Shown: positions 30,452 to 41,067 of the stretch, piece after piece
Numbering within the stretch: the stretch's first letter is position 1
Layout of the letters: each line of letters opens with the position of its first letter
NCBI GenBank assembly: GCA_016290875.1
Contig: JAEEVL010000001.1
Coordinates: 310,001-374,000, forward strand
Source: Ruminococcus sp.
Lineage (GTDB): Bacteria > Bacillota > Clostridia > Oscillospirales > Ruminococcaceae
Direction of reading: 5' to 3'
Length of the DNA: 64,000 nucleotides
Notes under the pieces: model-generated
Database searches by the model: none
Told to the model about the DNA's origin: nothing
Seen by the model: the letters and a program-made list of their open reading frames with translations, nothing else
Position numbers and translations under genes: made by a program

Positions 30452-31894
30452 TCACGAAGTAGTTCTTCGCTTTTTCTCAGGATGCATTTCATAGTAGTGC
30501 TTCTTATCCTTATACATACGCTCGTCGGCTATACGCAGAGCCTGCCGTACATTAGCGGAGTCAGGATCAAATGCGGAACCGATAGCAAATACAAGGTTAT
30601 TATAATTCTTGGAGACTTCTCTCAATCTGTTAACGTCATTTTGAAGCTTTTCTTCGGTGAGACCTGTCATTATAACAACAAATTCATCACCGCCGGCTCT
30701 GAAGACCTCGTGTACAGGGAATATCTCTCTAAGTGCGGATGCTGCGTCTTTTAGTAAAGCATCTCCTGCTGTATGTCCGGCAACGTCGTTGATGGTTTTC
30801 AGACCGTTCAAATCAGCAAAGATAACTCCGACTGTTTCATCTGTACTCTGTCTTACAAGCTCATCGACGTAGTTGTTCATCTCATTACGATTCATAACGT
30901 GAGTGAGCATATCAGTAGAACTCAGGATATTCAGCCGCTTCATGAGCTGAAAACTGTAAAGCTCCGAAGCAAGAATGAATGTGGTGAGCTCAAGTGTCTC
31001 TTTTATTTTTTCAGCTAATTCGGGATCGAAATTAAGTGCCCATATATACCCGAGAAGCTCGCCTTTGAATTCAAGCGGAAATAATACGATAGTTTCACCG
31101 CCGGCGCTTGTTATGGAGTTATACCAGACAGGATTGCGTTCTTTTACTATCTCCATATCATGTTCATTCTTGACAATTATGCAGTTACTGCCTGCTATCG
31201 TGTCGAGCCATGATTCAGCAATTGCATAGAAGTCGTCATTCACATAGTTGTCCATTGGGAGTAACTCAGAATTATCAGCAAAAGCTTCACAAAGGACAGA
31301 GCATTTGCGTTTTGCTTTATCCATCAGAAGAATACAGCAATGCTCCGAATCGCAGAGATCACGAAGATCCTTACAGATCACATTCATAGTCATCTTAAAA
31401 TCTTCATGGCTTCTGAGCTTGATACAAGTTTCGAGAACCGAAGAAGCAACATCGGCAGATATAGTGGAAAGTCTCTTTGCATCGGGTTTGAAATTTATAT
31501 CCATTATATAAAGGCAAAAACACAGATTGCCTTCCTCATATGCAAGAGGTATAAAGGACATATCGAACCATACGTCATATCTCGCAGGATGGGCATACGC
31601 ATTCGATTTCTTTTTCAGTACGGCAGCACGATAACACGAATCCTCAAAATTGAGATCGCGTGTAATATAATCTGTATATTCGCTGTTAGGAATAAACTCG
31701 CTGTTCAGCATCGTCATTTTTTCATTCGGACGTTCGATCGTATCGAGATACGTACGGTTTCCGGTAACAATACGTATTTTGCCATAATTGTTTTCGCCAA
31801 GTTTCTCAACTGAAACTACGCAGGTTGCAGATGTCATGTTATCAACTATAGCTTGAAAATCCATATGCTTGTTGTATGGTGCATCAAGAACCAT
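30452..31894 (-). CDS. GGDEF domain protein with PAS/GAF-like N-terminal region
   Basis: DMLTHVMNRNEMNNYVDEL and FRAGGDEFVVIMTGL; GAF-like central section. Confidence 0.9.
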   Translation of the reverse strand: MVLDAPYNKHMDFQAIVDNMTSATCVVSVEKLGENNYGKIRIVTGNRTYLDTIERPNEKMTMLNSEFIPNSEYTDYITRDLNFEDSCYRAAVLKKKSNAYAHPARYDVWFDMSFIPLAYEEGNLCFCLYIMDINFKPDAKRLSTISADVASSVLETCIKLRSHEDFKMTMNVICKDLRDLCDSEHCCILLMDKAKRKCSVLCEAFADNSELLPMDNYVNDDFYAIAESWLDTIAGSNCIIVKNEHDMEIVKERNPVWYNSITSAGGETIVLFPLEFKGELLGYIWALNFDPELAEKIKETLELTTFILASELYSFQLMKRLNILSSTDMLTHVMNRNEMNNYVDELVRQSTDETVGVIFADLNGLKTINDVAGHTAGDALLKDAASALREIFPVHEVFRAGGDEFVVIMTGLTEEKLQNDVNRLREVSKNYNNLVFAIGSAFDPDSANVRQALRIADERMYKDKKHYYEMHPEKKRRTTS

Positions 31895-32114
31895 ACTGCT
31901 CCTTTCATAATGATTTGTATAACAGTATACGTGTATAACTATTTGTAAATCAATTCCATTAAATATTCCTGATCTTGCTGTCTGAGATTATGCTGCATTT
32001 TCCCAGAAGACTGATAATAGGTTATTGTTACTATTAGTATATCATATTTTGCAAAACTTTTCAATAGAAATGTCAAAATTATTTTCTCTTCAAATTATAC
32101 TAAGTGTAAACAAA

Positions 32115-32139
32115 AGCACTCCGTATGATGCGGAGTGCT
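32115..32139 (-). terminator. Rho-independent terminator downstream of GGDEF-EAL gene
   Basis: AGCACTCCG tatgatg CGGAGTGCT; minus-strand TTTTGTTT follows. Confidence 0.7.
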
Positions 32140-32157
32140 AAGAAGCTAAACATAGTT

Positions 32158-33915
32158 TTATACACGAGCCGGAACGGAATTGACTACCAGTTCCTCAGCC
32201 ATAACATCTGTAAGAGGTGCTCCCCATACAAATCCCTGTATGTAATCACAGCCAATTCCACGAAGCGCTTCAAGCTGTTCAGGTTCTTCAACGCCTTCGG
32301 AAATAACATCGAAATTCATAATATGACCGATAGAGATAATAGCTGCTACATACTGCTTTGACGAGTCGCTCGAATTCATTTTATCAATGAATGATTTGTC
32401 TATCTTCAGCAGATTTGCTGGGAATTTTGTCAGATAGCTCAAAGATGAATAACCTGTACCGAAATCATCTATTGCTATCTTAATTCCCATATTTTTTAGC
32501 TGGTTGATGCATTTGAGAGCCTTATCAGCAGAGTCTATCATAACTGATTCAGTTATCTCTATCTCAAGCTGCTCGGCCGGTATACCGCTTTTCTCAATGA
32601 TATTCTCAACTTCTTCAAGGAAACCTTTTTTCATAAGGTGCCTTACAGATATATTCACACTGAGCGTTATATCTGCACCTGTTCTCCTGAGCAGCTTTCC
32701 GAAGAAATGTGCGGAATTTCTGAATACGCTAAGGTCAACTTTATCAATAAGGCCAACCTTTTCAGCAACAGGTATAAATTCACCTGGATTGATAGCGTTT
32801 CCGTCATCATCGTCCATACGTGCGAGTGCCTCAAAGCCGCGCAGTCTATGGTCGATGTCGTACTGAGGCTGAAGGTTAAAATATAGTGTACCGTTATCAA
32901 GGGCTGCTCTGATTTTTCGTTCAAGTTCAAGAGTACGCTCTATTTTGAGAAGATCAGGTGTAAAACGAAGTATGTGATTTCCACTGTTAAGGCGTTTGAC
33001 TTCATACATAGCTGCATCAGCGTTTGAGAAAATCGTATCGGTAGTGCTTCCGTCATTCGGGAATTCAGCATAACCGAAGCTTGCAGTGATAAAATAGTCG
33101 TAACTGTCTATTGTTATTCTGTTTTCGATAACAGATTCATAGTACTTTACTGTGTTCAGTACGTCTTCTTCTGAATGATAATTGCGAATGATGATAGAAA
33201 ATTCATCACCGCCAAATCGCGATACAAAATCAAAAGTTCCTGAAAGTCCAGTATCAGCGGCAACTTTAAAACGTTCAGCGATCTCAACGAGGACTTCGTT
33301 ACCGATATTATGTCCCATAGTATCGTTTATGCTCTTGAAGTTATTAAGGTCAACTGACACTACAACAAACTTTTCACCCTGCTTAACAAGATCATTTACA
33401 AGCTCTGTGCAGGCAAATCTGTTAGGAAGGTTTGTAAGTCTGTCGGTTACAGCCTGAGAACGCAGCTTATCCTGATACTGGTCTATTTTTAGATTGTTAT
33501 AGTGAATAATGATTATTGCTATAAGTGTCAAAACATTTGTAAAAATTCCGGGGAGATTTGAAATATTCTGCCTCTTTATGGAAGTTACAATTATCATCGG
33601 ATACTGGACAAGCATAAGCGAAAGAGACGTTGCTAAGCCAAGCTTACCATAGTAAACTACCATAAATATTATACAGATATTCGCAAGTGCTGCAAAGACA
33701 CCTGTGAATGCCGATACATTCATGCGGGTTTCTGCTATAGTAACGGTAGCTTCGGAAGCTGCGATTACCGACACAAAAATAGAAGTCGCAAGATACACCA
33801 ATAGTATTACAAAGAATAATGCTAACGGCGCACGTCTTCGCGCAGAAATGTTTTTCAGTATTCGTTCAATTGCGCTGCTATGAACTGCTTTATCGTTTGA
33901 ATTCTTCATATTCAA
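32158..33915 (-). CDS. Membrane GGDEF-EAL dual-domain protein
   Basis: SRFGGDEFSIIIRNY; RGFEALARMDDDDGNAINPGEFIPVAE; IEITESVMI; IAIDDFGTGYSSLSYL. Confidence 0.95.
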   Translation of the reverse strand: MNMKNSNDKAVHSSAIERILKNISARRRAPLALFFVILLVYLATSIFVSVIAASEATVTIAETRMNVSAFTGVFAALANICIIFMVVYYGKLGLATSLSLMLVQYPMIIVTSIKRQNISNLPGIFTNVLTLIAIIIIHYNNLKIDQYQDKLRSQAVTDRLTNLPNRFACTELVNDLVKQGEKFVVVSVDLNNFKSINDTMGHNIGNEVLVEIAERFKVAADTGLSGTFDFVSRFGGDEFSIIIRNYHSEEDVLNTVKYYESVIENRITIDSYDYFITASFGYAEFPNDGSTTDTIFSNADAAMYEVKRLNSGNHILRFTPDLLKIERTLELERKIRAALDNGTLYFNLQPQYDIDHRLRGFEALARMDDDDGNAINPGEFIPVAEKVGLIDKVDLSVFRNSAHFFGKLLRRTGADITLSVNISVRHLMKKGFLEEVENIIEKSGIPAEQLEIEITESVMIDSADKALKCINQLKNMGIKIAIDDFGTGYSSLSYLTKFPANLLKIDKSFIDKMNSSDSSKQYVAAIISIGHIMNFDVISEGVEEPEQLEALRGIGCDYIQGFVWGAPLTDVMAEELVVNSVPARV

Positions 33916-34123
33916 TCATCCTTTTGAATCATAGTGATCCCCTTGGCAGTCAAAACTGCCATAATAAGTCAACTTTCACGTTTTATGAAAGTGATAATCT
34001 GTCTATACATTTTACATTGTAACATATTTATTCATCAAAATCAAGTATATTTGTACTTATTAAAGAATTTTTTTGATAAGCCTATTCTTTTCCTACTATT
34101 TGTACTAATGATTACATATTAAC

Positions 34124-34152
34124 TTGACATATCTGAAAGTTAATGCTAAAAT
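34124..34152 (+). promoter_or_regulatory. Putative promoter TTGACA-17-TAAAAT
   Basis: -35 34124-34129; -10 34147-34152. Confidence 0.65.
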
Positions 34153-34175
34153 AAAGAAAATTAATCAACTATGAT

Positions 34176-34748
34176 ATGGAGGCTGCTATGTTACTGTATG
34201 TTAATGCTTGTGTCAGGAAAGATTCAAGGACAAAATTACTTGCTGATTATCTTATATCACATTTTGATGAAGAAATTAGTGAGATCAGACTCGGAGATAT
34301 TCAGTTTCCTGTTACTGATGAAGAATTCCTTAGAAAAAGAGAGCATCTTATCGCAAACAGGAGAGTTGACGATGAGATGTTCAAATATGCCAGGTTGTTT
34401 GCTGAAGCAGATGCTATAGTCATAGCTGCGCCTTTTTGGGATCTTTCCTTCCCTTCCTCACTAAAACACTTTTTTGAGAACATAAATGTTATTGGACTTA
34501 CTTTTGAATACAACGAAAAAGGTATTCTTGTAGGTATTTGCAAAGCAAATAAGCTGTATTATGTTACTACAGCCGGTGGAACTATCTTCAATGAAGAATA
34601 CGGTTTCGGATATGTTAAGGCTCTTGCTCAAAGTTTTTATGGTATAAATGACTGTAAATTAATAAAAGCAGAAAATCTTGATATCTTTGGTTCTGATGTA
34701 ACTGCGATACTTTCAGTTGCTAAAGCAGAAATCGACTCTTTATTCTGA
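34176..34748 (+). CDS. Flavodoxin-fold NAD(P)H-dependent oxidoreductase / FMN reductase (AcpD/azoreductase-like)
   Basis: LLYVNACVRKDSRTKLLADYL, ADAIVIAAPFWDLSFPSSLKHFFENINVIGLTF, YYVTTAGG. Confidence 0.88.
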   Translation: MEAAMLLYVNACVRKDSRTKLLADYLISHFDEEISEIRLGDIQFPVTDEEFLRKREHLIANRRVDDEMFKYARLFAEADAIVIAAPFWDLSFPSSLKHFFENINVIGLTFEYNEKGILVGICKANKLYYVTTAGGTIFNEEYGFGYVKALAQSFYGINDCKLIKAENLDIFGSDVTAILSVAKAEIDSLF

Positions 34749-34763
34749 TCTAAATAATAAATA

Positions 34764-34802
34764 ACTGCCTGCGAAGCAAATTTCCTCACAGGCAGTATTT
34801 TT
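34764..34802. terminator. Terminator hairpin between convergent genes
   Basis: ACTGCCTG...CAGGCAGT followed by ATTTTTTATA. Confidence 0.7.
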
Positions 34803-34824
34803 TATATGTTCACTTCAAAAGAAT

Positions 34825-36024
34825 TCAGTCAAAAAGCTTCTTGAAACGTTTCATAGCTTCTACAGTATTTTCCTTGTTATTGAAAGCGGTAAGTCTGAAC
34901 CAGTTATTGCCATTCTTACCGAATCCGGCACCAGGAGTACCTACTACACCTGCTTTTTCAAGCATAAAGTCAAAGAATTCCCAGCTGTCCATGCCAAACG
35001 GGCATTCAAACCAAATATATGGTGAATTGATTCCGCCCGTGTAACGAATTCCGAGTTCTTCCATAGTACCGGCTATAATACGTGCATTTTCCATGTAATG
35101 AGCTATCATAGCCTTTGCTTCTTTCATTCCGGCTTCGCTGAAAACTGCTGCTGCTGCACGCTGTACAACATAAGGAACACCGTTGAACTTTGTAGTCTGA
35201 CGTCTGTTCCACATTTTGTTAAGGCTCATCTCTTTTCCGCTTGTAGAAACTGACTTGATACCTTTTGGAACTATTGTATAACCGCAGCGTGTACCGGTAA
35301 ATCCTGCTGTCTTGGAAAGTGAACAGAACTCAATAGCACACTTTTTAGCACCTTCGATCTCATATATACTGTGGGGCAGACTGCTGTCAGAAACAAAACA
35401 CTCATATGCAGAGTCAAATAATATAACTGCATCATTTTCGAGTGCATATGCAACCCATTCCTTCAGCTGCTCTCTGCTATAGCAAGCGCCGGTCGGATTA
35501 TTAGGTGAACAGATATAAATAATATCTGCATGAACACTCTTGTCGGGCATAGGGAGGAAATTATTCTCAGCATTACCGTCGATAAATACTATCTTTCTGC
35601 CGTTCATTGTATTAGTGTCAACATAAACCGGATAAACAGGATCTGGTATCATTACAACATTATCTTTGTCAAATAGATCGGTGATATTGCCAGTATCTGA
35701 TTTAGCTCCGTCAGATACAAATATTTCATCTGTATCAAGCTCAACACCGAATGACTTGTAGTGTCCTTGGATAGCGTATCTAAGGAAATCGTATCCTTGT
35801 TCCGGTCCGTATCCGCGGAAAGTATCAGCATTGCCCATTTCATCAGCAGCTGTGTGCATAGCGTTTACAACTTCTTTGCTCAGCGGCAGAGTAACATCAC
35901 CGATCCCGAGACGTATAACCGATCTGTCGGGATTATTCTTCTGGAATACAGACACACGTTTAGCTACCTCACTAAAGAGGTAGCTTTCCTTTAATTCTAA
36001 ATAGTTTTCATTGAACTTAGCCAT
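34825..36024 (-). CDS. dapL: LL-diaminopimelate aminotransferase (start likely 36024, MAKFNENYLELKESYLFSEV)
   Basis: RLGIGDVTLPL, FVSDGAKSDTGNI, ICSPNNPTGACYSREQLKEWV, SLSKTAGFTGTRCGYTIVP. Confidence 0.93.
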   Translation of the reverse strand: MAKFNENYLELKESYLFSEVAKRVSVFQKNNPDRSVIRLGIGDVTLPLSKEVVNAMHTAADEMGNADTFRGYGPEQGYDFLRYAIQGHYKSFGVELDTDEIFVSDGAKSDTGNITDLFDKDNVVMIPDPVYPVYVDTNTMNGRKIVFIDGNAENNFLPMPDKSVHADIIYICSPNNPTGACYSREQLKEWVAYALENDAVILFDSAYECFVSDSSLPHSIYEIEGAKKCAIEFCSLSKTAGFTGTRCGYTIVPKGIKSVSTSGKEMSLNKMWNRRQTTKFNGVPYVVQRAAAAVFSEAGMKEAKAMIAHYMENARIIAGTMEELGIRYTGGINSPYIWFECPFGMDSWEFFDFMLEKAGVVGTPGAGFGKNGNNWFRLTAFNNKENTVEAMKRFKKLFD

Positions 36025-36862
36025 AATAATACTCTCCGTCAAAAGTGAATTCAGCTGGTCCGGTCATATATATGTGACCGTCAGACTCTTTCCATTCTAT
36101 CGTAAGCTGACCGCCGAGCAAGTCAACGGTAACCGGCTTTCTTGGACTTATACCGTTAAGACACGCAGCTGCAACAGTAGCGCAGGTTCCGGTGCCGCAG
36201 GCAAGAGTTTCACCTGTCCCCCTCTCCCAAACACGCATTTTGAGATGTTCAGGTGAAATTACATTGACGAACTCTATATTAGCTTTACGCGGAAAATGTT
36301 CATCAACTTCAAAAACTTTACCATATTTCTCTACATCGAAATCAGTAACATCTTCATCTATAAATATAACAGCATGAGGATTTCCCATTGAAACACACGT
36401 TGCTGTAAACTCTCTTCCGTAAGCCGAAAGTTTGAGATCTTTAACTGGTGAAACATCTGCAACAACCGGTACCTGCGCAGCTTCAACTATAGGTTCTCCC
36501 ATATCTACGGTCAAAGTACGTGCTATATCCTTATCATCTGTGGTAACGGCTATTGTCTTGATTCCGGCAAGAGTTTCAACTGTTACAGAACTCTTATGTA
36601 CGATATTTCTGTCATACACATACTTAGCGACACAGCGTATAGCATTACCGCACATTTCCGACTCGCTTCCGTCAGGATTATACATATGCATACAGCAATC
36701 AGCTACTGAACTCGGACAAATAAGAACAAGTCCGTCTGAGCCGATGCCGAAATGTCTGTCACTTACAGCTTTAGCAAGCTGTTCGGGAGACTTTACAGTC
36801 TCCTCGAAGCAGTTTATATAAACATAATCGTTGCCGCAGCCTTGCATTTTCGTGAATCTCAT
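36017..36862 (-). CDS. dapF: Diaminopimelate epimerase (start likely 36862, MRFTKMQGCGNDY)
   Basis: GCGNDYVYIN, MYNPDGSESEMCGNAIRCVAKY, VWERGTGETLACGTGTCA. Confidence 0.96.
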   Translation of the reverse strand: MRFTKMQGCGNDYVYINCFEETVKSPEQLAKAVSDRHFGIGSDGLVLICPSSVADCCMHMYNPDGSESEMCGNAIRCVAKYVYDRNIVHKSSVTVETLAGIKTIAVTTDDKDIARTLTVDMGEPIVEAAQVPVVADVSPVKDLKLSAYGREFTATCVSMGNPHAVIFIDEDVTDFDVEKYGKVFEVDEHFPRKANIEFVNVISPEHLKMRVWERGTGETLACGTGTCATVAAACLNGISPRKPVTVDLLGGQLTIEWKESDGHIYMTGPAEFTFDGEYYYG

Positions 36863-36867
36863 ATATA

Positions 36868-38955
36868 TCACACTCCGAACAGAAGCTTGTCATAAGCCGG
36901 GAACGGATAGTATTCCTCAGCTGTAATTGTTTCAGCCTTGTCAGCTGCTTCTCTCAGCTTATCCATTGCAGGAAGCATTGTATCACGTACAAACTCTGAT
37001 GCAGGCATTACCTCTGCAATATCCTTGAGTCCTGATACTGCGCTCTCGAGCTCAGTTGTTGCTTCATCCATTTCGTCGATGAGCTCTGACAACTCTGAAA
37101 CGAGCTTTGTCTCGTATTTGCAGGCTGCTGATGATACGCTCTTCTTTACGCTTACTGCGCTTGCTGTATCAGCTGCAAACTTTGCAACGGCAGGGATTAT
37201 TTCCTTGCGTGCCATATCGACCATTGTTACTGCTTCGATATTAACAGTCTTTACGTAGTTCTCAAGCATGATGTCACGGCGTGAGAATATCTCAGCTTCT
37301 GTGAAAATGCCGTGTGATGTGAGCATTTCTACATTCTTCTTGTCGCAGATATGCGGCATAGCATCAGCTGTTGTTTTCAGGTTCATAAGACCGCGCTTTT
37401 CTGCTTCTGCGATCCACGCATCATCATAGCCGTTGCCGTTGAAAATAATTCTCTTATGCTCTTTGATAGTCTTCTTGATGAGTTCGTGGAGTGCTGTGTT
37501 GAAGTCGCTTGCACTTTCGAGCTCGTCTGCGAAGTTCTTGAGAACTTCTGCTACTGCTGCATTGAGGTGGATGTTTGCGCATGAGATACTGTTGGAAGAA
37601 CCAAGCATACGGAACTCGAACTTGTTTCCTGTGAATGCAAACGGAGAGGTTCTGTTACGGTCCGTAGTATCCTTGCTGAACTGAGGAAGAACGTCAACGC
37701 CGAGCTTCATCTTTTCCTTTGCTGTACCGCCGTAAGGTGTATCGTTCTCGATAGCATCAAGTACAGCTGTAAGCTCGTCACCGAGGAATATGGAGATAAC
37801 AGCAGGAGGTGCTTCGTTTGCACCGAGACGGTGATCGTTGCCGGCTGTTGCTACTGAAAGTCTGAGAAGATCCTGATAATCGTCAACTGCCTGAATTACA
37901 GCTGCAAGGAACAGCAGGAACTGTGCGTTCTCAGCAGGAGTCTCACCGGGAGAAAGGAGGTTTTCACCCTGATCTGTAGAGATAGACCAGTTGTTGTGCT
38001 TACCGGAACCGTTTACGCCTGCAAAAGGCTTTTCGTGGAGGAGGCAAACAAGTCCGTGACGGAGAGCTACCTTCTGCATAACTTCCATTGTAAGCTGGTT
38101 GTGGTCAGCAGCAATATTTGTTGTATCATATATAGGAGCGAGCTCGTGCTGTGCAGGAGCAACTTCGTTGTGCTTTGTCTTTGCAAGGATTCCGAGCTTC
38201 CACAGTTCCTTGTCGAGGTCAGCCATGTACTCAGCTACTCTCGGCTTGATAGAACCGAAATAGTGGTCATCCATTTCCTGTCCCTTAGGAGGCATTGCAC
38301 CAAAGAGGGTTCTGCCTGTCATAATGAGGTCCTTACGCTTTTTCCACATCTCTCTGTCAACAAGGAAGTATTCCTGCTCGGGACCAACTGATGTTCTTAC
38401 GCTCTTTACCTTTGTGTTTCCGAAGAGCTTCAGAACACGAAGTGCCTGCTTGTTGATAGCTTCCATTGAACGGAGGAGCGGAACTTTCTTGTCAAGAGCT
38501 TCGCCTGTGTACGAGCAGAATGCAGTAGGAATATAAAGTGTGCCGTCCTTAATGAATGCATATGAAGTAGGATCCCACGCTGTATAGCCTCTTGCTTCAA
38601 AAGTTGCACGCAGTCCGCCGGACGGGAATGAAGAAGCGTCAGGCTCACCCTTTACGAGTTCTTTGCCTGAGAATTCCATAATTACTCTTCCATCAGGTGC
38701 AGGAGAAATGAAGCTGTCGTGCTTCTCGGCTGTAACGCCTGTCATTGGCTGGAACCAGTGTGTGTAGTGAGTAGCACCTTTTTCGATAGCCCAGTCCTTC
38801 ATTGCTGCTGCAACTGAGTTTGCTACTGATATATCAAGAGGAGTTCCTCTGTCGATTGTTCTTTTCAGTGATTTATAAACTTTTTCTGGAAGAGTTGCTT
38901 TCATAACTCTTTCATCGAATACCATTGAGCCAAAAAAATCTGTTACCTTTTCCAT
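36868..38955 (-). CDS. glnN: Type III glutamine synthetase (start 38955; the upstream ATG lies in the RBS GGAGGTAAT)
   Basis: ~700 aa; [90 protein letters not shown]. Confidence 0.96.
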   Translation of the reverse strand: MEKVTDFFGSMVFDERVMKATLPEKVYKSLKRTIDRGTPLDISVANSVAAAMKDWAIEKGATHYTHWFQPMTGVTAEKHDSFISPAPDGRVIMEFSGKELVKGEPDASSFPSGGLRATFEARGYTAWDPTSYAFIKDGTLYIPTAFCSYTGEALDKKVPLLRSMEAINKQALRVLKLFGNTKVKSVRTSVGPEQEYFLVDREMWKKRKDLIMTGRTLFGAMPPKGQEMDDHYFGSIKPRVAEYMADLDKELWKLGILAKTKHNEVAPAQHELAPIYDTTNIAADHNQLTMEVMQKVALRHGLVCLLHEKPFAGVNGSGKHNNWSISTDQGENLLSPGETPAENAQFLLFLAAVIQAVDDYQDLLRLSVATAGNDHRLGANEAPPAVISIFLGDELTAVLDAIENDTPYGGTAKEKMKLGVDVLPQFSKDTTDRNRTSPFAFTGNKFEFRMLGSSNSISCANIHLNAAVAEVLKNFADELESASDFNTALHELIKKTIKEHKRIIFNGNGYDDAWIAEAEKRGLMNLKTTADAMPHICDKKNVEMLTSHGIFTEAEIFSRRDIMLENYVKTVNIEAVTMVDMARKEIIPAVAKFAADTASAVSVKKSVSSAACKYETKLVSELSELIDEMDEATTELESAVSGLKDIAEVMPASEFVRDTMLPAMDKLREAADKAETITAEEYYPFPAYDKLLFGV

Positions 38956-38969
38956 TGTTATTACCTCCA

Positions 38970-40565
<1,596 letters not shown>

Positions 40566-40599
40566 TTATTTATGCTCCTTGAAATACATTTATGATAAA

Positions 40600-40662
40600 G
40601 GCAGTCTGCGGATATAGGGAAAGTATTATGATCTTAGATCACATACCCGCAGACGCCCTTGT
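40600..40662 (-). promoter_or_regulatory. Leader hairpin C upstream of pyrG: AAGGGCGTCTGCGG...CCGCAGACTGCCTT with an inner TGATC/GATCA hairpin
   Basis: Base-paired halves read directly on minus strand. Confidence 0.65.
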
Positions 40663-40690
40663 CAGCTTTAGAACGGTCATAATATAATGA

Positions 40691-40733
40691 ACAAAGGGGT
40701 GCAGAAGTCCTCGGACTTCATACACCCCTTTGT
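40691..40733 (-). promoter_or_regulatory. Leader hairpin B upstream of pyrG: ACAAAGGGGTGTatGAAGTCCGAGGACTTCtgCACCCCTTTGT
   Basis: Near-perfect 43-nt inverted repeat. Confidence 0.7.
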
Positions 40734-40762
40734 GTATGGAATTAACGCTAAAAACGAAAATA

Positions 40763-40789
40763 GAGCCACGGATACCATATCCGCAGCTC
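40763..40789 (-). terminator. Leader hairpin A (terminator-like) immediately downstream of the pyrG promoter
   Basis: Minus strand GAGCtgCGGATAtggTATCCGtgGCTC followed by TATTTTCGTTTTT. Confidence 0.65.
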
Positions 40790-40809
40790 CCTTGCTGTTT
40801 CTATCATTG

Positions 40810-40838
40810 ATTATATCGCTAAATAGATACTTTGTCAA
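40810..40838 (-). promoter_or_regulatory. Perfect consensus promoter for pyrG-glnN-dapF-dapL (TTGACA-17-TATAAT on minus strand)
   Basis: Plus-strand complement TGTCAA 40833-40838 and ATTATA 40810-40815, spacer 17. Confidence 0.85.
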
Positions 40839-40938
40839 TAATAATTTCAAAATTTGACATTTCAGACATAATTAATATTTGTTAGTTGTTAATAACTGTT
40901 GCAAATTGACGAAAGTCATCAAATATGTGTTTCGGGTA

Positions 40939-40967
40939 TTGACATTTTTGTCGCTTAGTGATAAGAT
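40939..40967 (+). promoter_or_regulatory. Promoter for gltB operon (TTGACA-17-TAAGAT)
   Basis: -35 40939-40944; -10 40962-40967. Confidence 0.75.
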
Positions 40968-40978
40968 AATACCAGAAC

Positions 40979-41026
40979 AAGGACGTTTGTGGCAGAGTAT
41001 GTCTCTGCCCGGACGTCCTTTTTTAT
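40979..41026 (+). terminator. Promoter-proximal terminator/attenuator hairpin in gltB leader
   Basis: AAGGACGT ttgt GGCAGAG tatgt CTCTGCC cgg ACGTCCTT TTTTATT. Confidence 0.75.
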
Positions 41027-41067
41027 TATGCGGTGCAGATCAATGAAGCTCTGTACCTGAAAGGCAA

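Noticed and set aside
40600-41026. Canonical ANTAR dual-hairpin (AxxGxx hexaloops) in the pyrG and gltB leaders
   Set aside because: Loops read as TGG, CGAG, TAA and TATGT; none fits the hexaloop A1/G4 rule, so I do not call an Rfam ANTAR element.
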